A DNA stretch of 64,000 nt from an uncultured Roseburia sp. (GCA_945787015.1 CALZGM010000002.1:62001-126000); one strand, 5' to 3'; shown: positions 53,413 to 62,273, counted from the first letter of the stretch. Program-made: numbers and translations. Notes: generated by a model from the letters alone, not told the origin.

Positions 53413-54539
53413 TATATTTCCTCCCCGGTAAGAGCAGCAAGATCGTAAGCCTGAGCCATCCTTTCTCCACCTTCTGCATTTGGATGCAGATGGTCACCCT
53501 GATGGAAGGATTCTTTCACATAAGACGGGTTATTTTCATCCCGAAGCAGTTTATCAGCATCAAATACAAAGTCAAAGAGTTCGCAGGTACGAATCCATTC
53601 GTTGATTTGAACACGCAGAGCCTCCATTTCCTGAGTGTATCCTTTTTTTACATAGCCTGTTCGTGGCGTCAGTGTCTGGGCGACAATGCGGACTCCCCGG
53701 CTGTGAAGCTGATTTGCGATAGTTGTTACAGCGGTTACATATTTATCAAAAGAGATCACTGATTCTGTTTTCTTCGTGTAATAGGAAATATCATTTACAC
53801 CCAGTGCAAAGATCACTGTGTGGAGATTAGTAAAACTCAAAACGTCTCGCTCAAATCTGGCAGTACCCATTTCGCCATAAGAACTGCCCATGAATCCTGG
53901 AATCTCATAAAGCAGACAGTTTCCGCTGATTCCTGCGTTCATCAGAGAATATTTTCCACCATAGATTTTAAAAAGCCGTTCGCGCAGGGGTTTTACCCAT
54001 CTGTTCATAGCAGTAATGCTGTCACCAAAGGCAACGATCACCTTAGAGGATTCCTCTGACTGCACTTCAATCCGGTCAAGAGAAACCACAGCATCGTAGA
54101 GGTTATATTGTACTTTATAAGATTCCTTCTGTATTTCTGGGAGCACTTTATCCATGGTATGGTTGCCGGGATAGGCAACTGCCTCCGCCAGTGTCATGTT
54201 ACTGTCCTGAACTTTTGATATATAGTAAATCCGGATTTCCAGCTCCTCACCGGCGGAAATCGGAATCGAAACCGGGTCGGAATAGGTATATCCTCCTTTC
54301 TTTATGGAAAAGCTGGTCTTCCCTTCTGTCGTAATATCGTATTTTCTGTTCTTGCACCAGATAGTTACAGCACCGATATCATAGGAGTGTTTTCCGTAAA
54401 TGTTGGAAAAACGCATTCTTATTGTCCCGCCGGATATCTGGGAAGTTACTTTGAAAATAACCGTTTTCTTTTTGCCCTGCAGCATGCCCTTTGCAAAAGA
54501 AGGTGCTGCGGACTGACTCCATATGGTTGTCCAATTCAT
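53412..54539 (-). CDS. SGNH/GDSL carbohydrate esterase
   Basis: A 375-residue two-domain protein. The first ~160 residues are a beta-rich domain (RMRFSNIYGKHSYDIGAVTI). The SGNH hydrolase follows: block I FGDSITAMNRW with the nucleophile Ser, Gly in NAGISGNCLL, Asn in FALGVNDISYY, and the Asp/His pair in GDHLHPNAEGG. This layout is known from acetyl-esterases acting on plant glycans. There is no signal peptide. It lies between GH43 and the deacetylase; two esterases in one operon point to a heavily acetylated substrate. Confidence 0.87.
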   Translation of the reverse strand: MNWTTIWSQSAAPSFAKGMLQGKKKTVIFKVTSQISGGTIRMRFSNIYGKHSYDIGAVTIWCKNRKYDITTEGKTSFSIKKGGYTYSDPVSIPISAGEELEIRIYYISKVQDSNMTLAEAVAYPGNHTMDKVLPEIQKESYKVQYNLYDAVVSLDRIEVQSEESSKVIVAFGDSITAMNRWVKPLRERLFKIYGGKYSLMNAGISGNCLLYEIPGFMGSSYGEMGTARFERDVLSFTNLHTVIFALGVNDISYYTKKTESVISFDKYVTAVTTIANQLHSRGVRIVAQTLTPRTGYVKKGYTQEMEALRVQINEWIRTCELFDFVFDADKLLRDENNPSYVKESFHQGDHLHPNAEGGERMAQAYDLAALTGEEI

Positions 54540-54560
54540 TTTTTTTACCTCTGCTTTCTT

Positions 54561-56015
54561 TTAGAATAATGTAAACTGCAGCAGCTCTATACTGCCTTTT
54601 CCCTTGTAGCGCAGGTAGAGTGGACATCTGCTTACCGGATATCCGGACTCTTCTGCAAGTGCGGCAGGATTCAAAGCAGTGTCTCCACCATGATGCCCCG
54701 GAGTGAGCCGGATTTTGGCGATGCTCCGGCCATCTTCCCTGCCGAGAATCTCTATCATACCATTGCCGCCGTGGGTGGTAATGGAAATATGTTTTGTTTT
54801 GGTCAGATCGAAATATTTATAACCAACAATACAGCCATTTTTGATGCCACAGATTTTTGCTTCTGGAGCATCTGTTTCGGTATCCACGTTTACAATACCA
54901 TCCGTTCTTTCATTGGGTTCGTAATCAGGCCCATCCTGAGTGATAAATGGTCCGCTCATAGGATTGTGCAGACCGAAAACACTTTTTCCTTTCAGACAGC
55001 AGGCAATATAAGCCGGATAAGTTCCAATACCGTGGAGTGCACCATCATTCAGACCGCAACTGGTAGATTCTACCATGGAAATACTTCCGTCTTTTTTGAT
55101 CTCAATTCGTTCTGCTACAGGCTGGCGGTTTGTTGTTTTACCTGTTCTTCGATGATCGAAGATGTACCATTGACCGTTTATGCACACCATTCCTCCATGA
55201 CTGTTGCCTATAGGATAAGCGGCGTTCATCAGTTTTCGGCCATTCAGACCGATATCACTGGAAGAATGGATGGAACCTTTATGAATAAAGCCCTTGTCTG
55301 GGAAAAGGCTCATGGCATAGTTCAGACCGGTCATGTCTGTTGCGGGATAGACGAGGTAGTACCACTGCCCGATATGTCGGATGGAAGGACCTTCCCAATA
55401 ATTTGGTTTCTTTGGATTGAAGTCTGCAGTCAGAAGAATCGTTGGTTCTCCGATAATTGTCAGCATGTCGGAGTCTAACTCTATTACAAACAGACCCTGA
55501 ATCTTGTGCCCGAACTTGCCATTGGATGGCTGTCCGCTTCCAACGTAAAGATAAACTCTGCCGTCATCATCCACCAGTACAGCCGGGTCAAAAAGAAACC
55601 AATCCTCAGGCTTTGAACCGTATACTCGTCCATCTGGAAAATGAACATCTCCCAGATATTCAAATTTTCCAGCAGGTGTATCACAGACAGCAACAGAAGC
55701 GATGGAAGAATTCTGAACGGAATAAAAAAGATAATATCGTCCATCTGTTCCCTGAACTACATCCGGTGCGTAGTATGGAAGATTTTTTGTGTTCCATGGC
55801 GTTTGATCTTTCCGAAAAATAATTCCCTCGTAACGCCAGTCGGACAGATCGTCCTCCGGAGCGGACCATGAGACATAATCATTGACACAATATTCGCTGC
55901 TTCCAAATTGGTCATGACTTCCGTAGATATATACACGACCATTGAACAGCCGGGGTTCTGCATCTGGGATATATTCCCATGCAGGCAGATAAGGATTAAA
56001 GCATTGACGTTTCAT
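54561..56015 (-). CDS. Glycoside hydrolase family 43 protein
   Basis: A 484-residue beta-propeller glycosidase, likely alpha-L-arabinofuranosidase or beta-xylosidase. The general-base region is at the N-terminus (NPYLPAWEYIPDAEPRLF). The pKa-modulating Asp is in YYAPDVVQGTDGRYYLFYSV. The acid Glu is in KPNYWEGPSIRHIG. After the propeller (about residue 330) is a beta-rich C-terminal domain that may be a CBM6-like module (ISITTHGGNGMIEILGREDG). It is cytoplasmic and first in the four-gene operon. Its start faces the AraC gene across a 64-base gap. Confidence 0.88.
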   Translation of the reverse strand: MKRQCFNPYLPAWEYIPDAEPRLFNGRVYIYGSHDQFGSSEYCVNDYVSWSAPEDDLSDWRYEGIIFRKDQTPWNTKNLPYYAPDVVQGTDGRYYLFYSVQNSSIASVAVCDTPAGKFEYLGDVHFPDGRVYGSKPEDWFLFDPAVLVDDDGRVYLYVGSGQPSNGKFGHKIQGLFVIELDSDMLTIIGEPTILLTADFNPKKPNYWEGPSIRHIGQWYYLVYPATDMTGLNYAMSLFPDKGFIHKGSIHSSSDIGLNGRKLMNAAYPIGNSHGGMVCINGQWYIFDHRRTGKTTNRQPVAERIEIKKDGSISMVESTSCGLNDGALHGIGTYPAYIACCLKGKSVFGLHNPMSGPFITQDGPDYEPNERTDGIVNVDTETDAPEAKICGIKNGCIVGYKYFDLTKTKHISITTHGGNGMIEILGREDGRSIAKIRLTPGHHGGDTALNPAALAEESGYPVSRCPLYLRYKGKGSIELLQFTLF

Positions 56016-56079
56016 TGAAAATTTTCTCCTATAATTTTTTTGCTTATGTGGTATACTATGATAAATGGGGGTGATTTAC

Positions 56080-57105
56080 GTGGAAAATATTATGCATCTG
56101 TATTTTAATAATACAGAAGAAATCAGGCATAGAGACGGATCTTTTATCGTCAATTTTTTAAGTAATCGAACGGTAGACCGGGACTATTTTACCAAACTTT
56201 CGGTGGCAGTCAGTGTCCATACTCGGGAGGAGTATCTTTTCTTCAATTACATGGATCAGAACTCTTTCTGCATTCACACCCCGGCAGAAAGTGCTGTTTT
56301 TATGGAAACGTATCTACATAAGCATAATTTTTTTGAATTAATGTATATAATGCGCGGAAAAGCGACTGTAATGATTGAAGAGGAAGAAGTTACCTATTCC
56401 GCAGGAAATTTGTGTTTGATGAACCACAATACCATGCACTGTGAAACGGAAATGGCAGATGCGGACATTCTGTATATCAGTATTGATCCTTCCCTGATTG
56501 TCCAATGGCCGAAACAACTGGCACAGCCTTTTCAATACAGAAGCATTCTTAACCGTTTCTTCACCGAGAATCTGTCTGAGAGGACTGGAAGTAAACGGGA
56601 TTATGTGGATTTTCAGCTGCTTGGAGAAGATCAGATTCCGACCATTGCGGGGGAAATCATACAGGCTTATACCCAGAAGAGGATTGGTTATCAGTTTGAT
56701 ATCTACTCCTCGCTTCTTCGTCTCTTTGCTGTATTGGAAAATCCGGAACAATACAAAGCAACCTATGTATCAATGGGTTACGGCCGGGAACTGGTTACTC
56801 TGGAAAATGCCAAGCGGATCATTGAAGAAAACCACGGCGTTATCCGAAGAACAGAACTGGCTAAAAAACTGAATTACTCCTGTGAGTATATTTCACAGAT
56901 CATCAGGGCACATACCGGTTACACTTTCAAAAAATACTGTCAGAAAGTGCAGCTGCAGGAAGCTGCCAGGCTATTAAGAAGTACAGATTTATCCGTCAGT
57001 AAAATAGCAGCTTCCCTGGGATATGAAAATCGAACGCAGTTTTACAAGATATTTCAGGAGGAATATCAGCTTACCCCGTCTGAATACCGGAAAATAAATC
57101 ATTAG
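56080..57105 (+). CDS. AraC-family transcriptional regulator (cupin plus HTH)
   Basis: Probable activator of the surrounding glycan genes. Residues about 60-170 form a cupin sugar-binding domain (HKHNFFELMYIMRGKATVMI; NLCLMNHNTMHC). The last 100 residues form the double helix-turn-helix (LAKKLNYSCEYISQIIRAHT; VSKIAASLGYENRTQFYKIF). I use the GTG at 56080 because GGGGGTGAT lies before it; the in-frame ATG at 56065 overlaps that site. It is divergent from GH43 and converges on the transporter gene, leaving only eight bases between them. Length is 341. Confidence 0.88.
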   Translation: MENIMHLYFNNTEEIRHRDGSFIVNFLSNRTVDRDYFTKLSVAVSVHTREEYLFFNYMDQNSFCIHTPAESAVFMETYLHKHNFFELMYIMRGKATVMIEEEEVTYSAGNLCLMNHNTMHCETEMADADILYISIDPSLIVQWPKQLAQPFQYRSILNRFFTENLSERTGSKRDYVDFQLLGEDQIPTIAGEIIQAYTQKRIGYQFDIYSSLLRLFAVLENPEQYKATYVSMGYGRELVTLENAKRIIEENHGVIRRTELAKKLNYSCEYISQIIRAHTGYTFKKYCQKVQLQEAARLLRSTDLSVSKIAASLGYENRTQFYKIFQEEYQLTPSEYRKINH

Positions 57106-57113
57106 AAAAGGAG

Positions 57114-58577
57114 TTATTTTCCGTTTCTTTCAAAAAAGGTTTTCATTTCCTGCCGGATCTGATAGGTTATAGGATACTTTCTGTAGATTAAGACCGATAT
57201 TACACCCAGTATTGCAGGTATCAGACCCATGATGACAATAAACCAGTTTAACATGGTTGGAATCCGGGAAACATCACCGGCGAAGCGGTTTCCTTCTTCT
57301 ACTACATAACCGATGCTGGTGAGAACGATTCCAACAATGGCTGTCGAGAAAGCGGTCTGCATTTTCGTAATGAATCCATCTGTAACGGTTGTAAGGGCAG
57401 AACGATCTTTGCCGGTTTTATAAATTCCATAGTCGACAACCTCCATCTGCACAAAAGTCTGTGGTACAAAGTCCGTACCGACACCGGTGGCCATGATAAA
57501 CATTGTCAGGAAGAACATCCAGGGAGCACGCTGCAACAACCCGGTAATCTGTGCGATAAACAGAATACAACCGCCGATTGACTGAATGGTCAGGAGAGTA
57601 CAGGTCATTTTGACCGGATCCTTAAACAGCTTCATCAGAGGTCTGCCGAGGAGGGCACCAAGAACCATAGGTACGACTGTGATAACAGAGGAAATACCGC
57701 TGTACACTGCAAAGAGATCCATATCTGCAATACCGGTAGTCAGATCTGCGCAGAATCCCCACTTGATATAATAGGTAGGAGTTGCGAAAATCAGTGACCA
57801 GATAAAGCCAGCAAAGAGACCCTTTAATGCAAAAATTACCATCGCTTTGTTTTCACGGAACAGATCAAAGAAGTCTTTTATCTTCAGTTTTTCGGCAGAA
57901 TTCTGTTCCACATAGTGTTTTTCCTTAACCATAAACCATCCGATCAAAGATATGACGGAGGTACTTATGACAAGGAGAAAAATTACCCGGCTGGCAGCAT
58001 CATGATAGCTCATACCGCCTGCATTCAGCGCAATGACAGCTACGGTAAATACGATATTGGCAACTATGCCGGTGAAGAAAGACATCAGCCGGGGACCAAT
58101 TGCCAGTTTCGTTCGCTGGTTTTCATCGGCAGACATGGTTCTGTAAAGCAGGATATCCTTATAGAAAGAACTTCCAATGTCATAGATGAGATAAAAGAGG
58201 ATCACCCATCCGATGAGGACTGCCGGTGTTCCGATAATCGCATTTGGAATCGCAAAAAGTGCGATTGCACCGATGGATTCCATGATAATACTGATGAGAA
58301 AAAAAGGTTTGTATTTGCCAACCTTTGTTCGCTTTGAACTGTCAATAATGAAGCCCTGAATAGGATCGTCAACCGCGTCGATAATTCGTGCTACCATGAG
58401 AAGGACAGTCGCAAGAATAGATGCGTAACTGATACCTGAATACTCGGTCATGTATACCATAAGCATGGATGACATCATTACACCAGTAATGGCATTGGTG
58501 AATGAAAGCGTAGTTGTGGCGAAACAGTCTTTAAAACCGATATACTCAGTTTTTTTTTCAACTTTGTCATTCTTCAT
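57114..58577 (-). CDS. MelB-like (GPH family) sugar:cation symporter
   Basis: A 487-residue, twelve-helix transporter. The GPH signature region is seen as ARIIDAVDDPIQGFIIDSSK near residue 65, and the matching half-repeat includes VGTDFVPQTFVQMEVVDYGI. Relatives take up melibiose, xylosides, glucuronides or oligosaccharides with sodium or protons. The ATG at 58577 follows GGAGGAAAAC; longer frames run into the promoter. It is the only transporter of the locus, so it should import the oligosaccharides that GH43, GH2 and the two esterases process inside the cell. Confidence 0.88.
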   Translation of the reverse strand: MKNDKVEKKTEYIGFKDCFATTTLSFTNAITGVMMSSMLMVYMTEYSGISYASILATVLLMVARIIDAVDDPIQGFIIDSSKRTKVGKYKPFFLISIIMESIGAIALFAIPNAIIGTPAVLIGWVILFYLIYDIGSSFYKDILLYRTMSADENQRTKLAIGPRLMSFFTGIVANIVFTVAVIALNAGGMSYHDAASRVIFLLVISTSVISLIGWFMVKEKHYVEQNSAEKLKIKDFFDLFRENKAMVIFALKGLFAGFIWSLIFATPTYYIKWGFCADLTTGIADMDLFAVYSGISSVITVVPMVLGALLGRPLMKLFKDPVKMTCTLLTIQSIGGCILFIAQITGLLQRAPWMFFLTMFIMATGVGTDFVPQTFVQMEVVDYGIYKTGKDRSALTTVTDGFITKMQTAFSTAIVGIVLTSIGYVVEEGNRFAGDVSRIPTMLNWFIVIMGLIPAILGVISVLIYRKYPITYQIRQEMKTFFERNGK

Positions 58578-58621
58578 AGTTTTCCTCCGTTTTAATGTAA
58601 AAATTAAGTTGAATACATAAT

Positions 58622-58651
58622 AAAATATGGAATAGCATCGAACAATGTCAA
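58622..58651 (-). promoter_or_regulatory. Putative promoter of the MelB-like transporter
   Basis: On the minus strand TTGACA (58651-58646), 18 bases, TATTTT (58627-58622). The -35 is perfect; the -10 is weak, which fits an activator-dependent promoter. Confidence 0.45.
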
Positions 58652-58806
58652 AAGAATCCCCGTTTTTATAAAACTGTATCAAAATTTACACGCTTTAAAA
58701 CAAAAATGAATTTTTGCCATAAAATGTTACATGGATAAATCTCTTTGCTTTTTTGTCTGAGCCATCCGAAAGCAGCGATAATTGCAGTCTTCAGGGAGGT
58801 TATGCC

Positions 58807-58836
58807 TTGTTTTTTTATGGCATGTTAGATTATAAT
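58807..58836 (+). promoter_or_regulatory. Putative promoter of hipB
   Basis: TTGTTT (58807-58812), 18-base spacer, TATAAT (58831-58836), 34 bases before the ATG at 58870. Confidence 0.5.
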
Positions 58837-58869
58837 ATGAGCATAACAAGACAAAGGTGGCGCGTTAAA

Positions 58870-59202
58870 ATGAATAAATTAAGTTGCGGTGAATATCAGA
58901 AACTTATTGGAGATAGAATAAAACAATATCGCGTAAATGCGGGAGTTTCACAGAAAGATTTAGAGAATGAGTCGGGAGTATCTGTTCGCAGTATATCGAG
59001 ACTAGAACAGGGATCATCGATTCAGCTTGAGAGTTTAATCAAAATATTGTCTGCACTTAATCTGCAGAGTAATATTGATTTACTTATTCCTGATCAGACA
59101 AAGAGACCATCGTTTTATCTAAATGAAAATGACAAACCGAAACAGAGAGTTCGTAAAAAACAGGAAACCACTGGTGCATTCAAATGGGGAGATGAAGAAT
59201 AG
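58870..59202 (+). CDS. HipB-like XRE-family antitoxin
   Basis: A 110-residue DNA-binding protein. The helix-turn-helix (VSQKDLENESGVSVRSISRL) and the following SSIQLESLIKILSALNL are typical of HipB. The C-terminal tail is basic and flexible (KQRVRKKQE). In type II HipBA systems it represses the operon and holds the HipA kinase. The ATG at 58870 has AAAGGTGG upstream. The stop touches the hipA start (TAGATG). Its toxin is broken, so this is now probably just a repressor of its own promoter. Confidence 0.8.
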   Translation: MNKLSCGEYQKLIGDRIKQYRVNAGVSQKDLENESGVSVRSISRLEQGSSIQLESLIKILSALNLQSNIDLLIPDQTKRPSFYLNENDKPKQRVRKKQETTGAFKWGDEE

Positions 59203-60373
59203 ATGAATACAACAGCAGAAGTATACTTATGGGGAACAAGAGTAGGAATTATCCATCAAGATTTAGATAAGCCATATGCATCTTTTGAATATGATGGAGA
59301 TTTTTTGAAAAGTGGAATTGAAATATCGCCAATAATGATGCCTCTAAGTAATATTGTATAGGAGTATCCGTCTCTTTCAGGAGAGCCTTTTTTCGGTATG
59401 CCAGGATTAGTAGTAGATTCATTGCCTGATACTTTCGGAAATAAGTGATATTAATGAAAACATCAATGTTTCTGAAATGGTAAAATTTGCTTCTGATGTG
59501 TTAAATCAAAGAGAGTCGATTACTTTAAATGCCCAGGAAGCATTAACATATTCTCAGTTAGTTCAAGTAGGCAGTTCTGCAGGAGGTGCACGCGCAAAGG
59601 CATTAATAGCATGGAATGAAAAGACGAATGAGATTAAATCTGGACAACTCAACCTTGATAAAGATTTTGATTATTGGCTTATGAAGTTTGATAATGTTTC
59701 AAAGAATGGTGATCATGGATTAGAGGATGTTCCGGAATATACTTTAATTGAGTATGCATATTATAAAATGGCTTTGGATGCCGGTATCCAGATGAATGAA
59801 TGTAGAATATATTCAAATGCTGGAGAGAACCATTTCATGACAAAGCGATTTGACCGTGTTGATGGAAAAAAAATACACATGCAATCGCTAGGGGCAATGA
59901 CACATATTAGTTATAAAGAGCCAAGACTATGCAGTTATGAAATGGCGGCAGGGTACATGCGTGAAATGAAATTGCCAATGATAGATATTGAGCAGTTTTT
60001 TAGCAGAATGGTATTCAATTGTGTAGCGGTTAATCAGGATGACCACGTAAAAAACATATCATTTTTGATGGATAGAAGAGGAAAGTGGAGATTATCGCCA
60101 GCATATGATGTTACTTATTCCTATGATGTTACCAACAAGTGGTTGAGTGCTCATCAGATGACAATAAATGGTAAAAAGAGCGACATTAATCTTACTGATT
60201 TATTAGAAGTAGGTGAGAAAATGGGGCTTAAAAAGAAAAAGTGTATGGATATTATTTCTAAGATAAGTCTCGTGGTTTCAAATTTTGAAAAGTATGCAAA
60301 AGAAGCAAATATTAGGGAGAAGACCTATGCGGATATAAAGAAGATACTTGATCAGAATAAGGTGGAAATATAG
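59203..60373 (+). pseudogene. HipA-type kinase toxin, inactivated by a stop codon and an internal deletion
   Basis: HipA phosphorylates GltX and arrests growth. The N-terminus is normal (NTTAEVYLWGTRVGIIHQDL, IMMPLSNIV) until TAG at 59359-59361, where relatives have Tyr. The same frame goes on as EYPSLSGEPFFGMPGLVVDS and LPDTFGNK, then meets TGA at about 59448. The rest of the gene resumes in another frame (ISDINENINVSEMVKF). The Gly-rich loop with the autophosphorylated Ser and the CYTGKRGMGALE-like block are missing, roughly 40 residues. The kinase half is otherwise intact (SSAGGARAKALIAW, VNQDDHVKNISFLMD, LSPAYDVTYSYD). At least two inactivating events are present. Confidence 0.85.
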
Positions 60374-60410
60374 AATAAGTTACCGTGATTTTGTTAAAGG
60401 AGGCAATCTA

Positions 60411-60521
60411 ATGTTTCCAACAACTGACGAGCAACAATTGGATACGCCCCGGAGATTTGGAAGAGCTGGAGTTAAGGACGACATCTTAAAACTGAAAGAG
60501 CCTGGAGGAGTTAATCAATGA
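60411..60521 (+). CDS. Short 36-residue frame coupled to the next gene
   Basis: Begins at an ATG with AAAGGAGG seven bases upstream, and its stop overlaps the next start (ATGA at 60518). The peptide (TTDEQQLDTPRRFGRAGVKD, then DILKLKEPGGVNQ) is soluble and charged; no family recognised. The good ribosome site and the overlap make translation likely. It may be a leader peptide that couples expression, or the remaining tail of a longer deleted gene. Confidence 0.4.
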   Translation: MFPTTDEQQLDTPRRFGRAGVKDDILKLKEPGGVNQ

Positions 60522-60799
60522 AACCAAGAACAGAAAAGAGCATGGAACTCTATGAGGTGCTGGTAAAACGCGGTTATCCGAAGGAGTTTTGCGAGCAGAT
60601 CACGTTAAATCTGAATACTGATTGGACTGCAAACAGAATGCTTGGATACTTGTCACATTACAAAAAGCTTCCATTGGAAGAAGTGGTGGATGAGATGTTG
60701 GCTATATTAAGTGACAGAAACAGAATCATGCAAAAACATGAGATGGAGGATGTGAATGCAAAGTGGAATCAGTTTTTGGCGCAGGGATTTGACGATTAG
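60518..60799 (+). CDS. Small hypothetical protein (93 aa) of the 2H/PARG operon
   Basis: An all-helical protein (MELYEVLVKRGYPKEFCEQI, ANRMLGYLSHYKK, LEEVVDEMLAILSDRNRIMQ) of unknown function. I have the impression that homologues accompany TIGR02452 proteins in Lachnospiraceae, which would make it a conserved partner. There is no membrane segment and no catalytic motif. GGAGGAG lies before the ATG. Eleven bases separate it from the 2H gene. Confidence 0.65.
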   Translation: MKPRTEKSMELYEVLVKRGYPKEFCEQITLNLNTDWTANRMLGYLSHYKKLPLEEVVDEMLAILSDRNRIMQKHEMEDVNAKWNQFLAQGFDD

Positions 60800-60810
60800 A
60801 GGGAGGTTCC

Positions 60811-61374
60811 ATGTATTTAATTTCAGCTTATTTTGATGAAAAAACAAATATGATATTGCAACGTTATATGGACCAAATCACGGAAAAAACCGGCAATGGA
60901 TTTATGAAGGAACATAAGGTACCGCCACATATGACAATTTCCTCAATTGAAGCAAGAAATATTGAGGTACTGATACCTGCTTTTAAGAATTTAGAAGGAA
61001 AATTACTTCCCGGTGAGATTCAGTTTGTATCAATCGGTCAGTTACTGCCATATGTTTTCTATGTAACACCGGTGCTGAATGAATATCTGTTGGATTTATC
61101 AAAGCAAGTATTTGATTGTTTTTCCGATATTCCGAAGACGCGCGTTAGCGGATATTATCAACCATTATCGTGGTTGCCTCATGTGACGCTTGGAAAAACT
61201 CTGACAAAGGAACAGATGCGGACTGCGTTTTCTGTAATGCAGGAGAGTTTTGTTCCGTTTACTGCAACGGTAACGGAGCTTGGTTTGGCGAAAGTTCATC
61301 CACATGAGGATGTAGTGAGGTATGAGTTGGGGGAACAAAGATATGGGAAGAACGGAAAATGTAATTGTATTTGA
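60811..61374 (+). CDS. 2H phosphoesterase (2'-5' RNA ligase/cyclic phosphodiesterase family)
   Basis: A 187-residue protein with the two catalytic His-x-Thr motifs of the 2H superfamily: PPHMTIS (His40, Thr42) and LPHVTLGK (His124, Thr126). Such enzymes open 2',3'-cyclic phosphates of RNA ends or ADP-ribose 1'',2''-cyclic phosphate, or seal and cleave 2'-5' RNA links. Both motifs and the spacing between them are intact. AGGGAGG precedes the ATG. The 3' end overlaps the PARG-like gene by 32 bases, so both are made together. Confidence 0.85.
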   Translation: MYLISAYFDEKTNMILQRYMDQITEKTGNGFMKEHKVPPHMTISSIEARNIEVLIPAFKNLEGKLLPGEIQFVSIGQLLPYVFYVTPVLNEYLLDLSKQVFDCFSDIPKTRVSGYYQPLSWLPHVTLGKTLTKEQMRTAFSVMQESFVPFTATVTELGLAKVHPHEDVVRYELGEQRYGKNGKCNCI

Positions 61375-62239
61375 AGATACAGAAAAATTATGTAAACAAA
61401 ACAATCGATTGAAAGAAGCGGTAAAAAAAGCTACCGAAGGGCAGAAAATGATCCCGGAAGGTGCAGAGTTGCCCGCGATAGATAAAAAATGTTTCGAAAA
61501 TCCTGCGAAGGTTGTCGTATCGAAAAAGCGGACACTGGAAGCGGCTGTCGGCTATAAGGGTACCAAGACGGCGGTACATAACTTTGCGTCGGCATCTAAT
61601 CCGGGCGGTGGTGTAGAAACCGGTGCAAATGCGCAGGAAGAGTGCATCTGCAGGTGTTCCGGCTTATTTTTTAGCCTGAATACGCCAAAGATGTGGGAAG
61701 AGTTTTATACTCCACATAGAAGGGCACACGATCCGATTCATAATGATGATATTATTTTTACACCGGCTGTGACTGTTTTTAAAACAGATACCGCAGAACC
61801 GAAGCTTATGAAGGAGTCAGAGTGGTATAACGTCGATGTCATAACATGCGCTGCTCCGAATTTAAGGGAGAGGCCGAGCAACGGATATAATTCCGGTGAT
61901 GGGCACAAAGCAGTCAAGGTAACGGATAAAGAATTGTTGGTGTTGCATGAAAAACGACTGAGAAGAATCCTTGATGTTGCGGTCATGGAAAAGGAAGAGT
62001 CAATCATTCTCGGGGCATTTGGATGTGGAGCATTTTTAAATAATCCGGAAATTGTGGCACGAGCGACGAAAAATGTAATCAAGGATTATTTGTATGCGTT
62101 TAAAAATATTGAGTTTGCAGTGTATTGCTCACCAAGAGATGAGCAGAATTATAGAACCTTTGAGCGTGTGTTTAAAAAAATAACACTGGATGCTCCTGCT
62201 CTCCTGCCGAGGGAGTTATATGGCTATAATCAGCCATGA
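61343..62239 (+). CDS. TIGR02452/PARG-like ADP-ribose hydrolase
   Basis: A 298-residue macrodomain-fold protein. The poly(ADP-ribose) glycohydrolase signature Gly-Gly-Gly-x7-Gln-Glu-Glu is present as PGGGVETGANAQEE (Gly88-90, Gln98, catalytic Glu100). Other conserved parts are VDVITCAAPNLRERP and LGAFGCGAFLNNPEIVA. Bacterial members remove ADP-ribose from proteins or nucleic acids. I use the ATG at 61343; it lies within the 2H gene and has GGGGGA upstream. The pairing suggests a common substrate that carries ADP-ribose or a cyclic phosphate derived from NAD. It appears intact. Confidence 0.87.
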   Translation: MGRTENVIVFEDTEKLCKQNNRLKEAVKKATEGQKMIPEGAELPAIDKKCFENPAKVVVSKKRTLEAAVGYKGTKTAVHNFASASNPGGGVETGANAQEECICRCSGLFFSLNTPKMWEEFYTPHRRAHDPIHNDDIIFTPAVTVFKTDTAEPKLMKESEWYNVDVITCAAPNLRERPSNGYNSGDGHKAVKVTDKELLVLHEKRLRRILDVAVMEKEESIILGAFGCGAFLNNPEIVARATKNVIKDYLYAFKNIEFAVYCSPRDEQNYRTFERVFKKITLDAPALLPRELYGYNQP

Positions 62240-62273
62240 ATGGGGTAAATTTGAACCGGATGGCTGATTATAG
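62224..62273 (+). terminator. Long inverted repeat over the PARG stop codon
   Basis: CTATAATCAGCCAT (62224-62237) has a perfect 14-base complement at 62260-62273, with a 22-base loop. The stem overlaps the last codons. Only a weak T stretch follows, so it may be an RNA-stabilising or terminator element. Confidence 0.5.

Noticed and set aside
54690-55478. 262-codon plus-strand frame opposite the GH43 gene
   Set aside because: Antisense shadow of a clear GH43 enzyme; its composition follows from the codons of the real gene.
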